Origin: Acidobacteriota bacterium
Lineage (GTDB): Bacteria; Acidobacteriota; Terriglobia; Bryobacterales; Bryobacteraceae
Length of the DNA stretch: 53,950 nt
Assembly: GCA_018268715.1 (NCBI GenBank)
Contig: JAFDVZ010000001.1
Span: 1 to 53,950, forward strand
Reading direction: 5' to 3'
Shown one piece after another: positions 42,760 through 50,297 of the stretch; the first letter of the stretch is position 1, and each line of letters starts with the position of its first letter. The notes under the pieces were generated by a model, which saw only the letters and a list, made by a program, of their open reading frames with translations, ran no database searches and was not told the DNA's origin. The position numbers and the translations under genes were made by a program.

Positions 42760-44556
42760 TCAACGTTTGGGCAGCGCCTGGTCGTAGGTCCGGCTTCGCG
42801 CCGCGGGCGCCTCGAGCAACGGCAGCGCGCCGTTCTTCTCGGCCTCCACCCACCACAGCCTCTTCATCTCCTCGAGTTTGGCCGGATTGCTCGCCGCCAG
42901 GTCATCGGACTCGGTGAAATCGTTGGCGACGTTGTACAATTCCCAGCGGTCCTGGCTGAAGTCCGTGCCGGGAACGTGCATGCTGACCGCCTTCCAGCCC
43001 TTGCTCCAGATGCCCCGGCTGCCCCAGAGCTCGAAGTACTGCGTATCGCGCGGGTCGGGCGCCTGCCGGTTCTCGAACGTCGGCCGGATCGACTTACCCT
43101 GCAGCGGGATCTGACAGACGCCTTCGAACGTCGACGGCGCTGGAACGCCCGCCAGGTCGAGCGCCGTCGGCGTGATGTCGATCACATCGACGAACTGCGT
43201 CCGCTTGCCCTTGGCCTGTATGCCGGCCGGCCAGGAGACGATGAACGGAGTCTGCACTCCGCCCGCGTAGGGCCATAGCTTGTAGTATTTGAACGGCGTG
43301 TCCGACGCCATGGCCCACGGCCGTGGATACAAAGGCTGCGTCTTTTCCGAGCCTAACTCGTCCAGGCGCGCGTACATCTGCTCCGCCGTCATGTTGTCGC
43401 CGTATGGACGCTGGAATCCACCGCGGAGCCCTGCCTCGGGCGCGCCTCCGTTGTCCGACAGGAAGAAGATTGCGGTGTTATCGAACAGCTTGTGCTCTTT
43501 GAGCCAATTCACCACGCGGCCGATCTGCTCGTCGGTGTGCTCGAGGAAGCCCGCGTAGGCCGCCATGAAGCGCGCATAGACGGCGCGTTCGTGTTCGGAA
43601 AGGTCGGTCCAGGCCGGATCGCCCGGATTGCGCGGCGGCAGCTTCGTGTCGGCCGGTATCACGCCGAGTTCGATCTGGCGCTGGAAGCGTTCCTCGCGAA
43701 TGCGGTCCCAGCCCTTCGCATATACCGGCGCGTACTTGTCGATGTACCGCCGGGGAACCTGTAGCGGCGCGTGAGTGGCGCCGAAGGCGAGATAACTGAA
43801 CAGGGGCTTGGCCGCATCGGCCGAAACATGGTCGCCGGTCATGGCCAGTAGCTTGTCGACGATGTCGACGGAGAAATGATAGTCGGACTGAGCGGGCCGC
43901 TTGACGGCGTGGTTATCTTCGATCAGGTCGGGATGATACTGGTCGGTCCAGCCGGAGAGGAATCCGTAGAACCGGTCGAACCCCTTGCCGAGGGGCCAGT
44001 TCGCCCGGTCGCCCGAAGCGCGCTGGTCGCGTCGGGGAACCAGGTGCCACTTGCCCACGCCCACGGTCGAATAGCCGCCGGCGCGTAGCACTTGCGCCAC
44101 CGTCGCGGCCGCCGGCGTGATCCGGCCGCGCGAGTGCGGGTAACCGAAATCGTCTTCGGCGAGCTCCTTCATGCCGACGGCGTGGCTGTTGCGGCCCGTC
44201 AGCAGGCTGGCGCGGGTGGGCGAACAGATCGCCTTGCAATGGAAGTTGTTGTAGAACAGCCCGCCCGCCGCCAGAGCGTTGATGTTCGGCGTGTTGATCT
44301 CCGAGCCATAGCACCCCAGGTCGGAAAAGCCGGTGTCATCCAGGACGATGTACAGGATGTTCGGCGCCCCTGGACGTGGATGCGGCGCCGCCAGTGGAGC
44401 CGGTTTCGAATCGCGCGCCGTGCGGCCGATCGAGCCCGCGAAGCCCGAGGAGGGCGTCGCCTCACAGGCGCTCTGCGCGGCCCCGCGCGCCGCCAGGCCG
44501 CCCGCTAGCGCCGCGCCCAATAACTTCCGTCGTGAAAAATCGCTTGGTTGACTCAT
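42760..44556 (-). CDS. Tat-exported arylsulfatase (S1 family)
   Basis: 598-residue formylglycine-dependent sulfatase. Tat signal FSRRKLLGAALAGGLAARG. Active-site motif CSPTRASLLTG with Cys111 as the formylglycine precursor (C-x-P-x-R). N-terminal metal site NILYIVLDDTGFSDLGCYG, later VGKWHLVPRRD and FFLSDNGGAPE complete the site. Close in plan to arylsulfatases of marine and soil bacteria that act on sulfated glycans. Needs a maturation enzyme; the SUMF1-like protein at 13.8 kb lacks the required cysteines. Sixteen bases separate it from the next upstream sulfatase gene. Confidence 0.95.
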   Translation of the reverse strand: MSQPSDFSRRKLLGAALAGGLAARGAAQSACEATPSSGFAGSIGRTARDSKPAPLAAPHPRPGAPNILYIVLDDTGFSDLGCYGSEINTPNINALAAGGLFYNNFHCKAICSPTRASLLTGRNSHAVGMKELAEDDFGYPHSRGRITPAAATVAQVLRAGGYSTVGVGKWHLVPRRDQRASGDRANWPLGKGFDRFYGFLSGWTDQYHPDLIEDNHAVKRPAQSDYHFSVDIVDKLLAMTGDHVSADAAKPLFSYLAFGATHAPLQVPRRYIDKYAPVYAKGWDRIREERFQRQIELGVIPADTKLPPRNPGDPAWTDLSEHERAVYARFMAAYAGFLEHTDEQIGRVVNWLKEHKLFDNTAIFFLSDNGGAPEAGLRGGFQRPYGDNMTAEQMYARLDELGSEKTQPLYPRPWAMASDTPFKYYKLWPYAGGVQTPFIVSWPAGIQAKGKRTQFVDVIDITPTALDLAGVPAPSTFEGVCQIPLQGKSIRPTFENRQAPDPRDTQYFELWGSRGIWSKGWKAVSMHVPGTDFSQDRWELYNVANDFTESDDLAASNPAKLEEMKRLWWVEAEKNGALPLLEAPAARSRTYDQALPKR

Positions 44557-44572
44557 GCACCCTATCTCGAAG

Positions 44573-46015
44573 CTAGACGCGGCGGCTGGGATCGTCCGGG
44601 ATATTGAAGGAGTCTCCCGTGTCCGCCACCCACTGTCTCAGCCGTTCTGTGAGTTTCTTTCGCTCCGCGGCATAGCGGTTGTTGAAGGCCAGGTTGGCCT
44701 GTTCGTACGGGTCCTCATTCAGGTTGTGCAGAATCCATGGGACCCCCTCGAAGCACACGAACTTCCAGCCGTCCCTGGTGACGACGCCCCGGTAAGGGCG
44801 GTTGATGCTGTCGGGATGGCCGGTGGGCACAACCATTTGCAGATACGCGGAATCGGGCTCGGCCTGCGCGGCGGGCTTGTTCAGCCGGTGATGCGACAGG
44901 TCGGCCCCTTGCATCCAGTCCGGCTTCTTGAGGCCGCACAGGCCCAACGTGGTCGGAGCGATGTCGACGTGGTTCACCAGAGCCGGAATCCGGCCCACTT
45001 TGCGGTCCTGATAGCGGGGAATCTCGCCGCTGATGATGAATGGGATGCGGATCGACTCCTCGAATGGGTTCGTCTTGCGAAACATGCCCTGGGAGCCGTG
45101 CATGTCGCCATGGTCGCTGAAGAAGACCAGGTGCGTGTTGTTGGCCAGGCCGGCCGCGGTCAACGCCGCGCGAATGCGGCCGATGTTATGGTCCCAGTTC
45201 TCGATCATGGCGTAGGCGCCGGCGAGTTCGCGGCGCGCCACGTCCTGCACGCGATGCGAACCGGGCACGTTCGGCCGCATCACCAGCGCGGCGGGGTTGA
45301 AGCGCGCCATGTACTCGGGAGGGGCGATGTAGGGGTCGTGCGGCGGCTGCACCGAAAGCGCCGCGAAGAAGGGTTTCGCGCCGGGCTTCTTCTGCTCCTC
45401 GCCGCGGTCTTTCACATATTTGATCAGCAGGTTCGATAGTTCGTCGGTTTCATACCCGGGCAAGCGGTAGTGGAACGCGTCCTTGCCCGCTCCGCCGTGG
45501 ACCCACGAATCGTACTGGCTGTTGTTGTTCTCGTAACCGGTCCACGTTTCGAAGCCGCCGCGCTTGGCCGGATCGGTGATATAGAACGCCGCCCGGCCGT
45601 TGGCCTCGCGCCATCCGGCCAGATGCCACTTGCCGAAGTACGCGGTGTGATAGCCGGCGTCGTTGAAAGCGTGCGCGATGGTCTTCTGGCCGTCGGGCAG
45701 CGGATATTCATGGCCGGGGACGCAGTGGTGCGGATAGCGCCCGGTCAGCAGCGATCCGCGAAACGGACAACACAGCGGGAATCCCGACAACGCGTTGGTG
45801 AAGTTCACGCCGTCAACGCCCATGTTGTCGATATTCGGCGTGTGGACGTTCACGTCGTTGTTGCAGGATAGCGCCTGCGCCCGATGTTGATCGCCGAAAA
45901 TCCAGATCATGTTCGGGCGCGAGGAGGGGATCGAGCCGGGCGGTTGCGTCCAGTCGGCGGAGGCCGTTGAAGCGCCCGCGAGACCCGCGGCTTGTATAAA
46001 AGTTCGACGGTTCAT
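44573..46015 (-). CDS. Tat-exported sulfatase (S1 family)
   Basis: 480 residues, Tat signal MNRRTFIQAAGLAG. Sulfatase motif C-C-P-F-R (82-86) in FPLCCPFRGSLLTGR, metal residues at MIWIFGDQHRAQALSC, FGKWHLAGWR and VFFSDHGDMHGSQGMF. The active-site motif is preceded by a second cysteine, which is unusual but leaves C-x-P-x-R intact (Cys82). Probably co-transcribed with the arylsulfatase gene that follows 16 bases later. It is preceded by a receptor gene remnant. Confidence 0.94.
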   Translation of the reverse strand: MNRRTFIQAAGLAGASTASADWTQPPGSIPSSRPNMIWIFGDQHRAQALSCNNDVNVHTPNIDNMGVDGVNFTNALSGFPLCCPFRGSLLTGRYPHHCVPGHEYPLPDGQKTIAHAFNDAGYHTAYFGKWHLAGWREANGRAAFYITDPAKRGGFETWTGYENNNSQYDSWVHGGAGKDAFHYRLPGYETDELSNLLIKYVKDRGEEQKKPGAKPFFAALSVQPPHDPYIAPPEYMARFNPAALVMRPNVPGSHRVQDVARRELAGAYAMIENWDHNIGRIRAALTAAGLANNTHLVFFSDHGDMHGSQGMFRKTNPFEESIRIPFIISGEIPRYQDRKVGRIPALVNHVDIAPTTLGLCGLKKPDWMQGADLSHHRLNKPAAQAEPDSAYLQMVVPTGHPDSINRPYRGVVTRDGWKFVCFEGVPWILHNLNEDPYEQANLAFNNRYAAERKKLTERLRQWVADTGDSFNIPDDPSRRV

Positions 46016-46021
46016 GTCAAG

Positions 46022-46243
46022 CTACCAGAGCATCTTCAGCCCGAACTGTACCACGCGGGGCTGGTTCAACTGGCTGGTTACCTGCCCGAACAGCGCGTTG
46101 CCGAAGGACTGGTTCGGCGGCGCGAAACGCGGCGTGTTCGTGATATTGAACGCCTCGCCGTGGCGCACCTGCCGCCGTTCGAATTGCTGGTGGAAGCCCG
46201 GGGCGTGTCGCACACGCCGCTCGACGTGAAGATCGTCGCCCAT
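46022..46243 (-). pseudogene. C-terminal stub of a TonB-dependent receptor
   Basis: The last 45 residues, [19 protein letters not shown] then [20 protein letters not shown] and a final W, are the characteristic final barrel strands of Acidobacteriota TonB-dependent receptors, which normally exceed 1000 residues. Upstream sequence in this frame ([17 protein letters not shown]) is not receptor-like, so the rest of the gene is deleted. It lies six bases before the sulfatase gene on the same strand, suggesting that a receptor-sulfatase unit was truncated when the divergent sulfatase region arrived. Confidence 0.65.
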
Positions 46244-46320
46244 CGCGTCCGCTAGATTTACGGTGGAAATGCCGCGATTTCACGGGGAGATCACCGCAAG
46301 GCGGATGCTATCATTCGCCT

Positions 46321-47805
46321 GTGCGAGTCTCACGACGGACCTTTGTTGGATCCCTTCTGACCGGCGCCAGCGCCTCGCTTCTTACTCCCGCGCCGCGCAC
46401 GCGCCGAAATGTTCTGTTCATCGCCTCCGATGACCTGAACAACTGCCTGAGCTGCTACGGCCATCCTATCGTCAGGACCCCGAACATCGACCGGCTGGCA
46501 CGGTCCGGCGTGCGCTTCGACCGTTCCTATTGCCAGTACTCGCTGTGCAGCCCGTCGCGAACGTCGCTGATGACAGGGCTCGCCCCCGATACAACCCGGG
46601 TGTGGGACCTGAATACGCACTTCCGCGACACCATCGGCGGCGTAACGACTCTGCCGCAGGCCTTCCAGAAGAATGGCTACTTCACGGCCCGCGCCGGCAA
46701 GATCTATCACTACGGGGTTCCGGCGCAGATCGGCACGCCCGGCTTGGATGACCCCCGGAGTTGGAACCAGACGGTGAATCCCGCCGGGGTCGACCACACC
46801 AGGGAAGAGAAGCTGGTCACCAACTACACGCCGTCGCGGCCGGGGCTGGGCGCATCGATCTCCTATCATGCCTCCGAGGCCAGCGACGACCAGCATACCG
46901 ATCATCAGGTGGCGAGCGCGGTGATCGAAATGATGGAGAAGCACCGGCGCGACCCATGGTTTCTGGGCGCCGGATTCTACCGTCCCCACGTGCCCTGGAT
47001 CGTGCCGTCAAAGTACTTCGATCTGTACCCGATGGACCGGATCGAGGCCGCTCCATTTGACGAGAGTGAGCTGAAGATCGCGCCCGAGTTCGCCTATTTC
47101 ACGCGCCCGGTGAACCTGGGGATGAGCGTCCGCCAGCGTCGGGAAGCGATTCGCGCCTACTACGCGTCGATCAGTTTCATGGACGCCCAAGTCGGGCGCT
47201 TGCTGGACGCGCTCGACCGCACTGGCCAGGCAAAGAACACGACGGTCGTCTTCTGGGGCGACAACGGCTACCATCTCGGCGAACACGGCCAATGGATGAA
47301 GCAGACGGTTTTCGAACCGGCGTCCCGCATCCCGCTGCTGATCGGCGGCGCGGGAGTGAAGGCGCGCGGCCGCGGATGTCCGCGCACGGTGGAACTGCTC
47401 GACCTGTATCCGACTCTTGCGGAGGTGTGTGGACTCTCCGGAGCGCCGGCCAACCTGCACGGCCGGAGCCTCGCCCCGTTGCTTGCGACCCCGAACGCGA
47501 AGTGGGACCATCCGGCCGTGTCGCAGATGCTGCGGGCCGCCCGCAACGTCATGGGCTATTCGATCCGGACCGAGCGTCATCGCTACGGTTATTGGAACGA
47601 GGGCAAGGAAGGTGAGGAGCTCTACGATTATCAAGCGGACCCGCGCGAGTTGCGGAACCTGGCGAAAGAGGCGTCGTCGGACTCCCTGAAGCAGTCCCTG
47701 CGAGCGCAACTCGACGCCATTACGCGTCACCGCGGCCGCACGCCCGGCGTTGTGCCGGCGCTGAAGCCCCCCACACCGGCCCGGGGAGCGGAAACCAGCG
47801 ACTAA
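46321..47805 (+). CDS. Iduronate-2-sulfatase-like sulfatase
   Basis: 494 residues. Tat-type signal VSRRTFVGSLLTGAS; starts at a GTG. Sulfatase motif CSPSRTSLMTG (Cys76 formylglycine site), metal residues in NVLFIASDDLNNCLSCYG and VVFWGDNGYHLGEHGQWMKQ, and RAGKIYHYG. The IDS-type features DPWFLGAGFYRPHVPW and LYDYQADPRELRNLA place it with iduronate-2-sulfatase/choline-sulfatase-like bacterial enzymes acting on sulfated uronic acid or related sugars. Divergent from the receptor stub, with 77 bases between. Confidence 0.94.
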   Translation: MRVSRRTFVGSLLTGASASLLTPAPRTRRNVLFIASDDLNNCLSCYGHPIVRTPNIDRLARSGVRFDRSYCQYSLCSPSRTSLMTGLAPDTTRVWDLNTHFRDTIGGVTTLPQAFQKNGYFTARAGKIYHYGVPAQIGTPGLDDPRSWNQTVNPAGVDHTREEKLVTNYTPSRPGLGASISYHASEASDDQHTDHQVASAVIEMMEKHRRDPWFLGAGFYRPHVPWIVPSKYFDLYPMDRIEAAPFDESELKIAPEFAYFTRPVNLGMSVRQRREAIRAYYASISFMDAQVGRLLDALDRTGQAKNTTVVFWGDNGYHLGEHGQWMKQTVFEPASRIPLLIGGAGVKARGRGCPRTVELLDLYPTLAEVCGLSGAPANLHGRSLAPLLATPNAKWDHPAVSQMLRAARNVMGYSIRTERHRYGYWNEGKEGEELYDYQADPRELRNLAKEASSDSLKQSLRAQLDAITRHRGRTPGVVPALKPPTPARGAETSD

Positions 47806-48466
47806 CGCCGCATGGTGGGCTCGAAGGAGCGCCCGGTTAACCCTCAGGCGCCGCTTGAAGATGTCACGGTTACCTGATTGTCCGCCCAGTCTTTATCGAT
47901 CCGTTCCGTTGGACGATCGAGCGGCGCCGGGAACTCCAGCGAGCGACGAGAACGATCCAGCCCCCTTGCCCGGCATCCGCCAGCCGTGTCTCCGCCCGTT
48001 CCAGCCAGTCCGCGCCCACGAGCCGCCACATACCCCGATTTTGGCCGTTCACAAACTTCGAAAATCTATTTCTTCTTACTTATGAATTGGTTGGGGATAC
48101 ACTATCTCCTCGGTTCCCCGGATCCGGAGGTAAGCTGGAGATGGAAGGACTGGGTCCCCGGGCGCATCGGATCAAGTCCCTTCCGGGTCGGAGAACGCAG
48201 CGTCCTAGCCAATTTACGAAACGAACCTGAGAGTACCACGCAAACAACAGAAAATAAACAGGATATTGGCGAAATAGGCGAACCCGAACTACTCCTATAG
48301 GAACGACGGTAATAGACCCGTTGGACCGGCCTAACCCTTCCGAATATGTCGCCAACCTCGGAGGAACCCGTGTATACTTACTGCTAAGGTAAAATCCGTA
48401 GCCTCGAACTCTTTGCCTAACAGTGAGATAAACGCAGGCTATTCAGAAAACAAAGAAAGTACTCGT
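47806..48466. other. Long intergenic region before the PEP-CTERM gene
   Basis: No gene is convincing; several overlapping frames are open but have mixed composition. The right half is AT-richer than the window average. It should contain the promoter and 5' leader of the PEP-CTERM gene. I see no tRNA, repeat array or clear terminator. Confidence 0.5.
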
Positions 48467-49198
48467 ATGAGCCTCCGAAACATGTTGATGTTGGTGATCT
48501 GCGCGGCCGGCGGTGTCCACACGGCCTTCGCGACACCGTTCACGAATGGTAGTCTTACGCCCGCCGATCCTTCGGCGGTCGCGGTCACGGGATATCTGCT
48601 TTCCAACTCCGGTTTGGATACCACTACTCTGCCCGGTTGGACTATCAATAGCGTCGATTTGGTTTCGACATATTGGCAGGCCCCCACCGGAGGCACGTAC
48701 AGCGTCGATCTGAACGGCTGGTCGTCGGGTCTGATGTACCAGACCTTCGACACCATCACCGGCCACCTGTACACGGTGAGCTTCTACTACGCCGGCAACC
48801 CCGACACGCCCGTTAACAACAGCCCGCTTCGCCAGGCCACCACGTATGTCCTCGATGGCGGCATCAACAGCGGCGTGTATGTGAACGCCTCCGGGGCGGC
48901 GGTCGGCATCCCGATGTTGCCGGCGAATCTCGATGTGTCGGTCACCGGGACGACCCGGACGAACATGCTGTGGACGCTCGAGACCTACACGTTCCAGGCC
49001 ATCGGCGCCAGTTCGACTCTGGTCTTCCGCGGCAATCTCTCGCAGGCGCAGGGCATCGTGGTCGGCAACGTCTCCGTCATCGACGAGGGGATGACCCTCG
49101 GCGCGGGGCAGGGCGGGTCCACTCCGGAACCCATGTCCGCGGCGTTGATGGGAGTTGGGTTGGCCGCCGTCGCGCTGTTGCGGCGGCGCCGCCAGTAA
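48467..49198 (+). CDS. Choice-of-anchor C-type PEP-CTERM protein
   Basis: 243 residues from the ATG at 48467: signal peptide (NMLMLVICAAGGVHTAFA), then a beta-rich domain of the 'choice-of-anchor C' family (FTNGSLTPADP, LPGWTINSVDLVSTYW, YQTFDTITGHLYTVSFYYAG) and a C-terminal PEP-CTERM signal: TPEPMSAALMGVGLAAVALL followed by RRRRQ. The tail is recognised by exosortase-type transpeptidases in bacteria that make extracellular polysaccharide. No exosortase gene is in this window. Confidence 0.85.
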   Translation: MSLRNMLMLVICAAGGVHTAFATPFTNGSLTPADPSAVAVTGYLLSNSGLDTTTLPGWTINSVDLVSTYWQAPTGGTYSVDLNGWSSGLMYQTFDTITGHLYTVSFYYAGNPDTPVNNSPLRQATTYVLDGGINSGVYVNASGAAVGIPMLPANLDVSVTGTTRTNMLWTLETYTFQAIGASSTLVFRGNLSQAQGIVVGNVSVIDEGMTLGAGQGGSTPEPMSAALMGVGLAAVALLRRRRQ

Positions 49199-49265
49199 GG
49201 CTCGCGCCAGGGTTGTCTGAACCATTCAATGCGGCGTAACGTATCTATAAGCGGAGGACGCCGCG

Positions 49266-49733
49266 ATGCCTTTCTGTACGCAATGTGGTAACCAGGTTCG
49301 GGATACGGACCGCTTCTGCGGCGTGTGTGGCTCTGTGCAGGGTCAGGAGGGGGGCGGCGCGCCACCGCGCACCGATCCGCTGAACGGACTCACCTCCCGC
49401 AACGCCTCCCTGCTGTGTTACATCCCGATGGTCGGCTGGATCGCTGCTATTGTTGTGCTCGCCTCCGCCCGATTCCGCAACGACCTGGACGCCCGCTTCA
49501 ACGCCTTCCAGGGACTCTATCTGTTCGTGGCGTGGCTGATCGTGGACTGGGTGCTGAGCCCCGTGCTCACCATGCCGGGTTACTGGGGCTTCCACTTCAT
49601 GTTCCCGAAACTGCTGAAGCTGGCCGTGTTCGGCGTGTGGATCTTCATGCTGATGAAGGTGAGCCAGGGCCATACTTTCCGCTTGCCGATCCTTGGCGAA
49701 CTGGCCGACCGCTCGGTGTCGGAACAACACTGA
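49266..49733 (+). CDS. Zinc-ribbon small membrane protein
   Basis: 155 residues. N-terminal zinc ribbon FCTQCGNQV...FCGVCGSV with two CxxC pairs, a low-complexity linker, then three to four hydrophobic segments (LLCYIPMVGWIAAIVVLAS, YLFVAWLIVDWVLSPVL, LAVFGVWIFMLMKV). Fits zinc-ribbon/DUF4870-like membrane proteins of unknown role. GGAGG lies about eight bases before the ATG. Confidence 0.75.
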   Translation: MPFCTQCGNQVRDTDRFCGVCGSVQGQEGGGAPPRTDPLNGLTSRNASLLCYIPMVGWIAAIVVLASARFRNDLDARFNAFQGLYLFVAWLIVDWVLSPVLTMPGYWGFHFMFPKLLKLAVFGVWIFMLMKVSQGHTFRLPILGELADRSVSEQH

Positions 49734-49857
49734 AACGCTGCTGGCCCAGAGGGGAATCCGGCTCACTGGATCTATCTGGGCTTTTGATCAACTCACGTTA
49801 GCTGTTCGTCTCCGGCGCCCGCAAGATTTGGCGCGTCTCCTATAAAGGCTGATCCGA

Positions 49858-50297
49858 TTGGCGGCGGGCACTGGCGTCCTCTCCGCCGCGGATTCTCCCA
49901 CAAGCAGCACCTCGCCATGGATATTCCCTGCGAGCAGTGCTATGCCACGGTCCGCTCCAGCACACAAGCATCGGATAACCTGCTGCCCACCGCCACGGCC
50001 TGCCGCGCATGCCACGACGACGGCCTCACGCCCCGGTCGACCCCGTCGCCGCGGTTCGTCGCCAGGTTCAATCACTCGCTCCATCTGAAGATGGGCAACC
50101 TTGCGCCCGTGATCTCGTCGGCCATCGACAAGAAGGCGTATCTGGCGCCGCCGCCCTCGGGCCTCCGTGAACAGTTGAATGGGACGAACCCCTGTGAAGC
50201 GTGCCACCGGGGCCTGCGCGAGTCCGAGACGATCTCCAAGGCCAACTTCTGCGCCGTCTGCCACGGCCGGCGGTTCACCTGTCAAGGCTGTCACTGA
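49858..50297 (+). pseudogene. Degenerate multiheme cytochrome c
   Basis: Four intact heme sites, CRACH, CEACH, CAVCH and CQGCH, plus CEQCY, in which the histidine of a fifth site has become tyrosine. Histidines in FSHKQHLAMD and FNHSLHLKMG are likely axial ligands. A signal-peptide end (AAGTGVLSAAD) is in another frame: one T seems lost from a TTT run at 49893-49895, which would restore ADFSHKQHL. No good start codon is present upstream. Probably a decayed c7/NrfB-like electron carrier. The piece from 49917 could still be expressed, but it lacks a signal peptide. Its end overlaps the convergent kinase gene by 23 bases. Confidence 0.65.

Noticed and set aside
47878-48300. A 140-codon plus-strand frame in the long intergenic region
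   Set aside because: Mixed composition, no ribosome-binding site, no recognisable domain.
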